A DNA stretch of 64,000 bases from Ancylobacter amanitiformis (GTDB taxonomy: Bacteria; Pseudomonadota; Alphaproteobacteria; Rhizobiales; Xanthobacteraceae). The position numbers and the translations under genes were made by a program. Location of the stretch: contig NZ_JAUSVR010000005.1 of assembly GCF_030814815.1 (NCBI RefSeq), positions 231,717 to 295,716 of the forward strand. The letters run 5' to 3'. This document shows, piece by piece, positions 17,610 through 26,073 of this stretch. How positions within the stretch are numbered: position 1 is the stretch's first letter; each line of letters starts with the position of its first letter. Below the pieces are notes generated by a model. The model saw only the letters and a list, made by a program, of their open reading frames with translations. It did no database searches and had not been told where the DNA came from.

Positions 17610-17626
17610 TGCAATCAATGTGCCAA
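17610..17626 (-). promoter_or_regulatory. Sigma-54 (RpoN) promoter of the Nit1 operon
   Basis: Read on the minus strand this is TTGGCACATTGATTGCA, which matches the RpoN consensus TTGGCAC-N5-TTGCA with exactly ten bases between the invariant GG (-24) and GC (-12). Transcription should start near 17600, leaving a leader of about 50 bases before the ATG at 17551. It implies activation by an enhancer-binding protein such as NtrC, which agrees with the nitrogen-starvation induction known for this cluster in cyanobacteria. Confidence 0.8.
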
Positions 17627-17632
17627 TTGATG

Positions 17633-17671
17633 GAATGCAAAAAGAATCAGCAAAACAGTCAAATTGCATTC
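17633..17671. promoter_or_regulatory. Inverted repeat upstream of the sigma-54 promoter, candidate activator or MocR site
   Basis: GAATGCAA (17633-17640) and its exact complement TTGCATTC (17664-17671) are separated by 23 bp in an AT-rich stretch that stands out from the surrounding GC-rich DNA. A second copy of CATTCAAT-like sequence follows at 17678-17685. The site lies between the Nit1 promoter and the MocR-type gene, so it could bind either an RpoN activator or the divergent regulator. The rest of the 394-bp gap (17552-17945) shows no gene. Confidence 0.4.
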
Positions 17672-17945
17672 AAATATACATTCAATCCGGGATCGCTCGC
17701 CGATTCCGACCTGTTGAAACTCTGGGCGGGCGCGCAGCGAACAGGCAGGGTTTTGCTTGGTTTGCGGGCAGCTGACAGGAATAGCTTCGTACTCTTCCTG
17801 ATGCAGCAATTGTTGGACCAGGGGTGACATGCCACCTCTGCAACATTATACAGTCAATTATGCCGTGCATGGATGGCGCGGGACCGGAACGCCACGCCGA
17901 AGCGCGGCCGCCGTTGCCGCGAGCAAGACAGGAAGACCGACTGCG

Positions 17946-19331
17946 ATGGCCGACTGGACGCCCGACCTCTCCCGTTCCGACAAGCCGCGCTACCTCGCCA
18001 TCGCCGACCTGATCGGCGAGGACATCCGCAGCGGCCGCCTCGCCATTGGCGACCGGCTGCCGCCGCAGCGCAAGCTGGCGAGCCGGCTGGATATCGATTT
18101 CACCACCGTGGCGCGCGGCTATGTCGAGGCGCAGAAGCGCGGCCTCGTCGAATCGCGCGTGGGGCAGGGCACGTTCGTGGTGGGTGCGCCGCGCCCGCGG
18201 ACGCGCGCCGCCACACCCGCGCGGCCCACCGCCGTCGACCTCTCGATGAACCTGCCGCCCGAGCCGGACGATCCGGCCCTGATCGAGCGCATGCAGGAGG
18301 GGCTTGCCGAGGTCGCGCGCGATCTGGTCGCGCTGCTGCGCTATCAGGGCTTCGGCGGCACGCGGGCGGACAAGGACGCGGCTTCCGCCTGGCTGGGGCG
18401 GCGCGCCATGGTGCCCTCGCAGGAGCGCATCTTCGTCACGCCGGGCGCGCATCCCGCCCTGCTCGGCATTCTCGGCCATCTCGCCCGGCCGGGCGAATGC
18501 GTGCTGTGCGAGGCGATCACCTATCCCGGCGCGCGCGCCATCGCCGCGCAGCTGGGGCTCAAGCTGCACGGATTGCCGATGGACCTTGAGGGCATCGACC
18601 CCGATGCCTTTGCGCAGGCCTGCCGCACGCTGGCGCCCAAGGCGATTTATCTCAACCCGACGCTGCAGAACCCGACCACCCTGACCATCCCCGAGGCGCG
18701 GCGCGCGGCCATCGCCCAGGTGGCGCGGCGCTTCGGCGTGCCGATCGTCGAGGATGACGCCTATGGCTTCATCCCCCCGCATGGGCCGCCGCCGCTCGCC
18801 GCCATCGCGCCCGACCTCACCTGGCACGTGGCGGGTCTGGCCAAATGCATCGGCGCGGGGCTGCGCACGGCCTATGTCGTGGTGCCCGATGCGCGCGCCG
18901 GCTATCCCTTCGCGGCGGCGCTGCGCACGGCGAGCGTGATGGCCTCCCCGCTCACCGCCGCGCTGGCCACGCGCTGGATCGAGGATGGCACGGCGGATAC
19001 GCTGCTGCGCTTCATCCGCGCTGAGACGCAGGCGCGGCAGGCAATGGCCGCCGAGATCCTGCCGGCGGGCTCGTTCCGCGCCGACCCGCTTGCCTTCAAT
19101 CTCTGGATCGAGCTGCCGGCGGCGTGGACCCGCTCGGCCTTTGTCGGCCACATGCGCACCACCGGCATCGGCGTGGTGGCGAGCGATGCCTTCACCACCG
19201 GCGGGCCGGTGCGCGAGGCGGTGCGCGTGTGTCTCGGCGGGCCGGCGAGCCGGGCGCAGATCCGCTCCGCGCTCGACTATATCGCCCACGCGCTGGAGCA
19301 GTCGCCCGAGGCCGTGTCCTCGGTTATGTGA
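17946..19331 (+). CDS. MocR-type GntR/aminotransferase regulator, divergent from the Nit1 operon
   Basis: 461 residues. An N-terminal GntR winged helix (about 10-80: RYLAIADLIGEDIRSGRLAIGDRLPPQRKLA) is joined to a fold-type I aminotransferase domain (about 100-450) with LNPTLQNPTT, Asp271-Ala-Tyr in VEDDAYG and the PLP lysine Lys300 in VAGLAKCIGAGLR. Such proteins sense PLP or amino-compound adducts and regulate neighbours. Its position, head to head with the Nit1 operon, makes it a candidate regulator of it. The ATG at 17946 has GGAAG ten bases upstream; earlier in-frame starts would add low-similarity residues. Its stop abuts the convergent threonine aldolase stop with no gap. Confidence 0.9.
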   Translation: MADWTPDLSRSDKPRYLAIADLIGEDIRSGRLAIGDRLPPQRKLASRLDIDFTTVARGYVEAQKRGLVESRVGQGTFVVGAPRPRTRAATPARPTAVDLSMNLPPEPDDPALIERMQEGLAEVARDLVALLRYQGFGGTRADKDAASAWLGRRAMVPSQERIFVTPGAHPALLGILGHLARPGECVLCEAITYPGARAIAAQLGLKLHGLPMDLEGIDPDAFAQACRTLAPKAIYLNPTLQNPTTLTIPEARRAAIAQVARRFGVPIVEDDAYGFIPPHGPPPLAAIAPDLTWHVAGLAKCIGAGLRTAYVVVPDARAGYPFAAALRTASVMASPLTAALATRWIEDGTADTLLRFIRAETQARQAMAAEILPAGSFRADPLAFNLWIELPAAWTRSAFVGHMRTTGIGVVASDAFTTGGPVREAVRVCLGGPASRAQIRSALDYIAHALEQSPEAVSSVM

Positions 19332-20390
19332 TCAGGCGAGGTTGCGCGCGGCCGCCAGCAGGGCGTCGACATCGTCCTCGCTTGTGGCGAAGGAGGTGAC
19401 GAGCCGTACCACGCCGGCGCCCCAGCGGTCGGTGTAGAAGCGGAAGCCCTGGGCCAGCAGCCCGTCGATCATCGGCTGCGGCAGTCGCGCGAACAGCATG
19501 TTGGCCTCGACCGCGCCATTGACGTTGACGCCCGGGATGGCGCGCAGGCCGGCATCGAGCCGCGCGGCCATCGCGTTGGCGTGGCGGGCATTGGCGAGCC
19601 ACAGGTCGTCGTCGAGATAGGCGTCCATCTGCGCGGCGAGGAAGCGCATCTTGGAGGAGAGGTGCCCGCCACGCTTGCGGCGGAAGGCCAGTTCGCCGGC
19701 GCGCGCGGGATCGAACAGCACGATCGCCTCCACCCCCATCGCGCCATTCTTGGTGGCGCCGAAGGACAGGATGTCGACGCCCGCCTTCCAGGTGAGTTCC
19801 GCCGGGCTCGCCCCGAGCGCCGCGACCGCATTGGCGAAGCGCGAGCCATCCATGTGCAGCGGCAGCCCCGCCTCGCGGCAGACAGTGCCGATGGCGCGGG
19901 TGTGTTCCAGCGAATAGAGCGTGCCGAGTTCGCTGGCCTGGGTGATGGAGACCACGGCCGGCTGCACGCCGTGCACATCGCCCCTGTTCAGCCGGGTGGC
20001 GGCGCGCAGCGCCTCCGGATCGATACGCGCATCAGTGCCCGCCACATGCACCAGCTTGGCGCCGGCGGTGAAGAATTCCGGCGCGCCGCACTCGTCATTC
20101 TCGATATGGCTGCCGGCATGGCACAGCACCGCCCCCCAGGGCGGGCTGAACAGGGCGAGCGACAGCGCATTGGCCGCCGTGCCGGTGGAGACGAGCAGCA
20201 CGGCCACGTCGCGCTCGAACAGGGCGCAGAGCTTTTCCTCGACGCGGCGTGAAATCGGGTCGGCGCCATAGGAGGGCATCGGCCCCTCATTGGCGGCGGC
20301 AAGGGCCTGGAGGATGGCGGGCGAAATGCCCGCCACATTATCGCTGCCGAAGCCGGGCTGGCGCGGCAGGGAACGGGTCTCATCGGTCAC
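19332..20390 (-). CDS. ltaE: Low-specificity L-threonine aldolase
   Basis: 352 residues from a GTG start. It is a PLP fold-type I lyase that cleaves threonine or allo-threonine to glycine and acetaldehyde. Visible features are [28 protein letters not shown], the histidine of [18 protein letters not shown] that stacks on [17 protein letters not shown] and the PLP lysine Lys214 in [11 protein letters not shown]. The GTG at 20390 gives an N-terminus in line with the family; longer in-frame starts extend into the upstream gap. It is convergent with the MocR gene, stop to stop. Confidence 0.92.
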   Translation of the reverse strand: MTDETRSLPRQPGFGSDNVAGISPAILQALAAANEGPMPSYGADPISRRVEEKLCALFERDVAVLLVSTGTAANALSLALFSPPWGAVLCHAGSHIENDECGAPEFFTAGAKLVHVAGTDARIDPEALRAATRLNRGDVHGVQPAVVSITQASELGTLYSLEHTRAIGTVCREAGLPLHMDGSRFANAVAALGASPAELTWKAGVDILSFGATKNGAMGVEAIVLFDPARAGELAFRRKRGGHLSSKMRFLAAQMDAYLDDDLWLANARHANAMAARLDAGLRAIPGVNVNGAVEANMLFARLPQPMIDGLLAQGFRFYTDRWGAGVVRLVTSFATSEDDVDALLAAARNLA

Positions 20391-20520
20391 GGGAGGATTC
20401 CTGAAAGGGTGGTCGCATCGAACCTCCCTTATAGCCGTTCGCCGCGCAACCGGGATGCCCGTCCTCGCGGCCCGCACAACGCCGGATGTCGGGGCGGGCG
20501 CGGCGTTCTAGACTGGGGGC

Positions 20521-22116
20521 ATGAACACGTCCCCAACCGTCACGTCCCCGGCCCTCTCGCCCGCCGATCATGTCGTCGCCGACCAGCAGCCGGTCTTCGC
20601 GCTGCTCGCCGATCCGGCGACGCATGGCATCACGGGCCCGGTGCGGCGGATCGATACCCATGGCGCCGTCGTCTTTCTGGCCGGGAAAGACGTCTACAAG
20701 ATCAAGCGCGCGGTGCGTTTCCCCTTCATGGATCTCTCCACGCTGGAGCGTCGGCACGGCGCCTGCCAGCGCGAACTGGAGGTGAACCGCGACAATGCGC
20801 CCGGTCTCTATCTCGGCCTGGTGCCCATCGTGGCGCGGGAGGGCGGGCTGCATCTGGGTGGGGCGGGGGACATTGTCGAATGGGCGGTGCACATGCGCCG
20901 CTTCGATGAAGAGGCGACGCTCGATCATGTCGCCGCACGGGGCGGGCTCGACAATCAACTGATCGACGCGCTGGCGCAGGCGGTGGCGGCCGCGCATGAG
21001 CGCGCGCCGCGCCACCGGGAATGGGATGCGCCGGCCGCGCTTGCCCGCGTCGCCGCCGGCATCGTGGATGGGCTGCGGGAGACGCCGGACCTGTTCGCGC
21101 CGGCCCGCGTCGCCGCGCTAGGCGCGGCCCTGGCGGGAGCGCTCGGCCGGCTGGCGCCCCTGCTCGCGGCCCGTGCGCGGCGCGGGGAGGTGCGCCGCTG
21201 CCATGGCGACCTGCATCTGCGCAACATCGCGCTGATCGCCGGCGTGCCGGTGCTGTTCGACGCGCTGGAATTCGACGAGGCTCTCGCCACGATCGACCTT
21301 CTCTACGATCTCGCCTTCCTGCTGATGGATCTGGGCACGCGCGGCGAGGCGCTGGCCGCCAATCGCCTGCTCAATGCCTATCTCAAGGCTCGCGGCGGCG
21401 CCCCACCCTATGACGGGCTGGAAGCGCTGCCGCTGTTCATCGCCTTGCGGGCGGGGATAAGGGCGCAGGTGAGCGCGGCGGCGCTGGCTCATCGCACCGG
21501 CCCGGTGCTGGAGGCGGGGCGGGCCGAGGCACTTTCCTATCTCGCCTTCGCCGAAGTGGCGCTGACCCCGGTTCCGGCACGGCTCGTGGCCATTGGCGGG
21601 CTGTCCGGCACGGGCAAGAGCACGCTGGCCAGCCATCTCGCCCCCGTCATCGGCCCGCTGCCGGGCGCGGTGCATCTGCGCAGCGATGTCGAGCGGAAGC
21701 GCCTCGCCGGGGTCGGCGAGTTCGATCGTCTGCCGCCCCAGGCCTATACGATGGAGGCGACGGAAGAGGTCTATGCGACGCTGCGCGCGCGGGCCGCGGC
21801 CGTGCTGGCGAGCGGCCATGGCGTCGTGGTCGATGCCGTGCACCAGCGGCCCGAGGAGCGTGCCGCCCTCGCGGAAGTCGCGCAGCGCGCCGGCGCCGGC
21901 TTTTCCGGCCTCTGGCTGGAGGCGCCGGTCGCGGCGCTGGCGGCCCGCGTGGAGGCCAGGTCCGGCGATGCCTCGGATGCCACCGTGGAGGTGGTGAGAC
22001 ATCAGGCCGAACGGGCGGTCGGCCCGCTCGACTGGCTGCGGCTTTCCGCCACCGGCACGCCGGACGAGGTGCTGGCGCGCGCGCAGGCCGCGCTGGGGCG
22101 CGCCGTCCACCGATAG
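20521..22116 (+). CDS. Fusion of an aminoglycoside-phosphotransferase-like kinase and an AAA P-loop domain
   Basis: 531 residues. The N-terminal half (about 20-330) is an APH/choline-kinase-like fold with the catalytic loop RRCHGDLHLRN (Asp230) and LFDALEFDEALATIDLLYDLAFLLMDL. The C-terminal part (about 350-531) is a P-loop kinase or nuclease-like domain with Walker A GGLSGTGKST (residues 359-368) and LRSDVERKRLAG. This two-domain protein is conserved in proteobacteria, without a firmly known substrate. It stands alone: divergent from threonine aldolase and convergent with the metal ATPase. Confidence 0.88.
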   Translation: MNTSPTVTSPALSPADHVVADQQPVFALLADPATHGITGPVRRIDTHGAVVFLAGKDVYKIKRAVRFPFMDLSTLERRHGACQRELEVNRDNAPGLYLGLVPIVAREGGLHLGGAGDIVEWAVHMRRFDEEATLDHVAARGGLDNQLIDALAQAVAAAHERAPRHREWDAPAALARVAAGIVDGLRETPDLFAPARVAALGAALAGALGRLAPLLAARARRGEVRRCHGDLHLRNIALIAGVPVLFDALEFDEALATIDLLYDLAFLLMDLGTRGEALAANRLLNAYLKARGGAPPYDGLEALPLFIALRAGIRAQVSAAALAHRTGPVLEAGRAEALSYLAFAEVALTPVPARLVAIGGLSGTGKSTLASHLAPVIGPLPGAVHLRSDVERKRLAGVGEFDRLPPQAYTMEATEEVYATLRARAAAVLASGHGVVVDAVHQRPEERAALAEVAQRAGAGFSGLWLEAPVAALAARVEARSGDASDATVEVVRHQAERAVGPLDWLRLSATGTPDEVLARAQAALGRAVHR

Positions 22117-22145
22117 GCCCACCCCGGGCGCAGTGATTTGCCGGC

Positions 22146-24458
22146 TCAGCGTCTGCGCAGCAGCCGCAGCGCGTTGGCCGTGACCAGCACGGTGGCCCCG
22201 GTATCGGCGAGGATGGCCGGCCACAGCCCGGTCACGCCGGCAATGGTGGTGACGAGGAACACCGCCTTGAGCCCGAGCGCGATGGCGATGTTCTGGTGGA
22301 TATTGCCCATCGTGGCCTTGGACAGGTCGATCATGGCGGCGACATCGCCCACCCGCCCGTGCAGCACGGCGGCATCCGCCGTCTCCAGCGCGACATCGGT
22401 GCCCCCGCCCATGGCGATGCCGACATCGGCGCTCGCGAGCGCGGGTGCGTCATTGATGCCGTCGCCGACCTTGGCGACCTTGCGCCCCGCGCGCTGCAAC
22501 TCATTGACGATGCGCTGCTTGTCGGCCGGCATCAGCCCGGCACGCACCTCGATGCCGAGATCGGCGCCGATCGCCCGCGCGGTACGCTCATTGTCGCCGG
22601 TCAGCATGAGCGTGCGGATGCCCGCCGCCGTCAGCGCGGCAAGGCCGGCGGCGGCATCGGGACGCGGCTCGTCGCGCATCGCGATGAGCCCTTCCGCCGC
22701 CCCATCCGCCAGAAGCACGGAGACGGTTTTGCCGGCATCGTTCAGCTGTTCGATCACCGCCATCTGGTCGGGGGTGAGGGGGGCGCGCGCGCCGGCCGCG
22801 CGGGGCGAGCCGAGGAACAGCGCCACGCCCTCCACCGTGCCGGTAACGCCTTCGCCGCTCACCGCGCCGGCACTTCCCACGCCGGGCACGAAGAGGCCGC
22901 GCGTGGCGGCCTCCGCCAGAATGGCGGTGGCGAGCGGATGGGTGGAACCGGCCTCCAGTGCGGCGGCGCGGGCGAGCAGCGCGTCGTCATCGCCGGTGAA
23001 GGCGATGGCGTCCGTCACTTTCGGCTTTCCTGCCGTGAGCGTGCCGGTCTTGTCGAGCGCCACCGTGTCGATGTTGCGCAGCACTTCCAGCACGGCGCCG
23101 CCCTTGATGAGCAGGCCGCGCCGCGCGCCGGAGGCCAGCCCGGCGGCGATGGCCGCGGGGGTCGAGATGACCAGCGCGCAGGGGCAGCCGATGAGCAGGA
23201 TGGCGAGGCCCTTGTAGATCCACGCATCCCAGCCGACACCGAAGAGCAGCGGCGGCACCACGGCGACCAGCGCCGCCAGCCCCACGACGAAGGGCGTGTA
23301 CCAGTGCGAGAACCGGTCGATGAAGCGCTCCGTGGGGGCCTTGCTCTCCTGCGCCTCCTCCACCAGCCGCACCACGCGGGCGATGGTGTTGTCGGAGGGC
23401 TCGGTGGTGGCGCGGATGGTGAGCGCCGCGTCGACATTCACCGTGCCGGCATAGACGATATCGCCCTGGCGCTTGGCCACCGGCACGCTCTCGCCGGTCA
23501 CCGGCGCCTCGTTCACCGCGCCGCTTCCCTCCAGCACCTCGCCATCGGCGGGGATGCGCTCGCCCGGCCGCACCAGAATGACGGCGCCGACCGTGAGGCT
23601 CTCGGCCGGCACCTCGCGGGTGGTGCCGTTCTCGATCCGCCGGGCGGTCTTGGGTACCAGGCTGGTCAGCGCGCGGATGCTGTCGCGGGCGCGGCCGGCG
23701 GCGACGCCTTCCAGCAATTCGCCGACCAGAAACAGGAACACGACGGCGGCCGCCTCCTCCGAGGCGCCGATCACCACCGCGCCGACGGCGGCGATGGTCA
23801 TCAGCATCTCGATGGAAAAGGGCGTGCCCGACAGGGCGGCCATGACGGCGCGCCGGGCGATCGGCACGAGGCCGATCAGCAGCGCCGCGATGAAGATCCA
23901 CGGATCGAGCCACGGCGCGACATGGCCGATCGCATAGGCGCCGGCCAGCGCCGCGCCACAGACGAGCGTGAGCCGCGCCTTGCCGCTTTTCCACCACGGC
24001 CCGTCGATGGAAAGATGCGCATGGTCGTGGCCGTCGCGGTCGTGGCCGTCGCGGTCGTGGTCATGGCGGTCGGTCGCCCTTGCTGCCGGGGCGGCCCTCA
24101 CCCCGACAGGCGCGGCGGACGCGTGGCCGTGATCCTGCGCGTGATCAGCATCGTGCGAGCACCCGGGCCCGTGCGCATGGCCCGCAGGGTCGTGATCAGT
24201 GTCGGGAGCCGGCGCGGGCGCCGCTGCGGCCGGGCGGCTCGCGGTGGGGAGCGGCACGATGCCGTAGCCGAGGCCGGCGACGCGCTTTTCCACCAGCGCG
24301 AGGTCGGCGCCCTCGTGATCCACGGTCAGGGTGCCGGCCGTGACGGAGACCGCCACGTCCGCCACGCCCGCCACGCGGCGCACCGCGGTGTCGATCTTGG
24401 TCGCGCAGGACGCGCAGTCCATGCCGTCGATGCGGTAGCGGATTTTCATGGCCGACAT
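22146..24458 (-). CDS. Zn2+/Cd2+/Pb2+-exporting P1B-type ATPase (ZntA/CadA-like)
   Basis: 770 residues. An N-terminal heavy-metal domain has GMDCASC (Cys15, Cys18). A histidine- and aspartate-rich linker (about 86-150) contains a tandem DHDRDGHDRDGHDH run that probably binds metal. The membrane ion site is CPC (425-427), the phosphorylation site is Asp469 in DKTGTLT, and His507-Pro508 completes the HP motif; MTGES-like VTGESVPVAK and VGDGINDAPALASADVG are also present. The CPC motif plus the His-rich segment favour divalent Zn/Cd/Pb over copper. GAGGTG precedes the start. It is divergent from a MerR regulator and controlled by the operator at 24498-24528. Confidence 0.95.
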   Translation of the reverse strand: MSAMKIRYRIDGMDCASCATKIDTAVRRVAGVADVAVSVTAGTLTVDHEGADLALVEKRVAGLGYGIVPLPTASRPAAAAPAPAPDTDHDPAGHAHGPGCSHDADHAQDHGHASAAPVGVRAAPAARATDRHDHDRDGHDRDGHDHAHLSIDGPWWKSGKARLTLVCGAALAGAYAIGHVAPWLDPWIFIAALLIGLVPIARRAVMAALSGTPFSIEMLMTIAAVGAVVIGASEEAAAVVFLFLVGELLEGVAAGRARDSIRALTSLVPKTARRIENGTTREVPAESLTVGAVILVRPGERIPADGEVLEGSGAVNEAPVTGESVPVAKRQGDIVYAGTVNVDAALTIRATTEPSDNTIARVVRLVEEAQESKAPTERFIDRFSHWYTPFVVGLAALVAVVPPLLFGVGWDAWIYKGLAILLIGCPCALVISTPAAIAAGLASGARRGLLIKGGAVLEVLRNIDTVALDKTGTLTAGKPKVTDAIAFTGDDDALLARAAALEAGSTHPLATAILAEAATRGLFVPGVGSAGAVSGEGVTGTVEGVALFLGSPRAAGARAPLTPDQMAVIEQLNDAGKTVSVLLADGAAEGLIAMRDEPRPDAAAGLAALTAAGIRTLMLTGDNERTARAIGADLGIEVRAGLMPADKQRIVNELQRAGRKVAKVGDGINDAPALASADVGIAMGGGTDVALETADAAVLHGRVGDVAAMIDLSKATMGNIHQNIAIALGLKAVFLVTTIAGVTGLWPAILADTGATVLVTANALRLLRRR

Positions 24459-24497
24459 CTCGTCACCTCACATCCCTCTTGCCCCAGGGTCGGTCAG

Positions 24498-24528
24498 AGC
24501 CTAACTCCTCTAGCGACTAGAGGAGCAA
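24498..24528 (-). promoter_or_regulatory. MerR-type metal-responsive promoter and operator of the P-type ATPase gene
   Basis: On the minus strand, TTGCTC (-35, 24523-24528) and TAGGCT (-10, 24498-24503) are separated by 19 bp, the overlong spacing that MerR proteins correct by untwisting DNA. Inside it sits a 9-3-9 palindrome, CTCCTCTAG with its exact inverted partner around CGA (24505-24525). The same site lies just upstream of the regulator gene, so it can also autoregulate it. Confidence 0.85.
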
Positions 24529-24535
24529 GCGGGAA

Positions 24536-25003
24536 ATGAGCAGGACCGAGCCGGCCGGCATGTTCACCATCGGCGAGGCGGCGCGCGCGAGCGGCGTGAA
24601 GGTGCCGACCATCCGCTATTATGAGGAGATCGGCCTTCTCCCCGCGCCGCCGCGCACGGAAGGCGGGCGCCGCTCCTATGGCGCGGCCGACATGCGTCGG
24701 CTCGCCTTCATCCGCCATGCGCGCGAACTCGGCTTCGAGATCGAGGCGATTCGCACGCTGCTGCAATTGCAGGACCAGCCGGACCAGTCCTGCGCCGCCG
24801 CCGATGCCATCGCCCGTGACCGGCTGATCGAGGTGGAGCGGCGCATCGCCAGCCTCACCGCGCTGAAGGCGGAACTGCAGCGCATGGTGGAAGGCTGCTC
24901 GCACGGCCATGTCGCGGCATGCCGGGTGATCGAGATCCTCGCCGATCACGGCGAGTGCCGCCACCATCACGGCCCCGCCGAGCCGGGCGGCCTCGGGCGC
25001 TGA
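24536..25003 (+). CDS. MerR-family heavy-metal-responsive regulator (ZntR/CadR/PbrR-like)
   Basis: 155 residues. The winged helix-turn-helix is in TIGEAARASGVKVPTIRYYEEIGLL, followed by the dimerisation helix and a metal-binding loop. Cysteines at 86, 121 and 129 keep the 35-residue spacing seen between the first two metal cysteines of ZntR and PbrR; the segment GCSHGHVAAC adds two histidines and the tail has Cys141 and a His triplet. This suggests Zn, Cd or Pb sensing; the exact metal cannot be decided. It is divergent from the exporter gene. Confidence 0.93.
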   Translation: MSRTEPAGMFTIGEAARASGVKVPTIRYYEEIGLLPAPPRTEGGRRSYGAADMRRLAFIRHARELGFEIEAIRTLLQLQDQPDQSCAAADAIARDRLIEVERRIASLTALKAELQRMVEGCSHGHVAACRVIEILADHGECRHHHGPAEPGGLGR

Positions 25004-25045
25004 CCGGCCGCGCGCGGCGGCGGCCGCGGATTCAGCCGCGTCCGC

Positions 25046-26047
25046 TCACACCACCACGAAGCCGTGCGCGAAGGGGTCGCGATCGTCGATGAAGATGGTG
25101 TTGTAGCCGGTCATGCGCGCCCAGCCGCCGATGGAGGGGATGATGGCGTCGTGGTCCCCCACCTTCACCTGCGCCTCGACCCGGCCCTTGAACAGCGAGC
25201 CGATAATGCTCTCGTGAATGAACGTGTCGCCGACCTTGAGCTCGCCGAGCGCGGCCAGATGGGCCATGCGCGAGGAGGTGCCGGTGCCGCAGGGCGAGCG
25301 GTCGATGGCCTTGTCGCCATAGAACACGGCGTTGCGCGCGTGTGCCTCCGGGTGCTGCGGCGCGCCGGTCCACAGAATGTGCGAGAGGCCGCGGATCTCC
25401 GGCTTTTCCGGGTGCACGAACACGTATTTCTCATTCAGCGCGCGGCGCAGCGCGCCGCTCATGCCGATGAGTTCGCCGGCGGTGAAATCCGCCATGTCGC
25501 GGAAATTCTCCTGCGGCGAGACGATGGCGTAGAAATTTCCGCCATAGGCGACATCCACCGTCACCTCGCCGAGGCCCGGGCACGGGGCGGTGAGGCCACG
25601 CTCATAAAGGAAGGCGGGCACGTTGGTGATGCGCACCTCCTCCACATACTGCCCTTCCTGCCGAAATTCGGCCTTCACCACGCCGGCGGGAGTGTCGAGC
25701 ATCAGCACGCCCGGCGTCTTCGGGGTTATGAGCCCATGCTCGATGGCCATGGTCACGGTGCCGATGGTGCCGTGGCCGCACATGGGCAGGCAGCCCGAGG
25801 TTTCGATGAACAGGATGGCGACGTCGCAGTCCGGCCGGGTCGGGGGATAGAGGATGGAACCGGACATCATGTCGTGGCCGCGCGGCTCGAACATCAGCCC
25901 GGTGCGGATCCAGTCGAATTCGCGCAGGAAATGCGCACGCTTTTCCAGCATGGTCGAACCCTCGAGGTTCGGCCCGCCGCCCGCCACGAGGCGCACGGGA
26001 TTGCCGCAGGTGTGGCCGTCTATGCAGAAGAAACTGTGTCGCGCCAT
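25046..26047 (-). CDS. 4-hydroxyproline 2-epimerase (proline racemase superfamily)
   Basis: 333 residues. Both catalytic cysteines of the racemase group are present: Cys90 in LPMCGHGTIG and Cys253 in RSPCGTGTSSRMA. That argues for epimerase or racemase activity rather than dehydratase, in which the first is replaced by Thr. The neighbouring dehydrogenase, DapA-like deaminase and GntR gene point to trans-4-hydroxy-L-proline conversion to the cis-4-hydroxy-D form. It is the last gene of a minus-strand group and starts 26 bp after the dehydrogenase gene. Confidence 0.9.
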   Translation of the reverse strand: MARHSFFCIDGHTCGNPVRLVAGGGPNLEGSTMLEKRAHFLREFDWIRTGLMFEPRGHDMMSGSILYPPTRPDCDVAILFIETSGCLPMCGHGTIGTVTMAIEHGLITPKTPGVLMLDTPAGVVKAEFRQEGQYVEEVRITNVPAFLYERGLTAPCPGLGEVTVDVAYGGNFYAIVSPQENFRDMADFTAGELIGMSGALRRALNEKYVFVHPEKPEIRGLSHILWTGAPQHPEAHARNAVFYGDKAIDRSPCGTGTSSRMAHLAALGELKVGDTFIHESIIGSLFKGRVEAQVKVGDHDAIIPSIGGWARMTGYNTIFIDDRDPFAHGFVVV

Positions 26048-26073
26048 GGGGCTACTCGTTGCGGATGGGGGCG

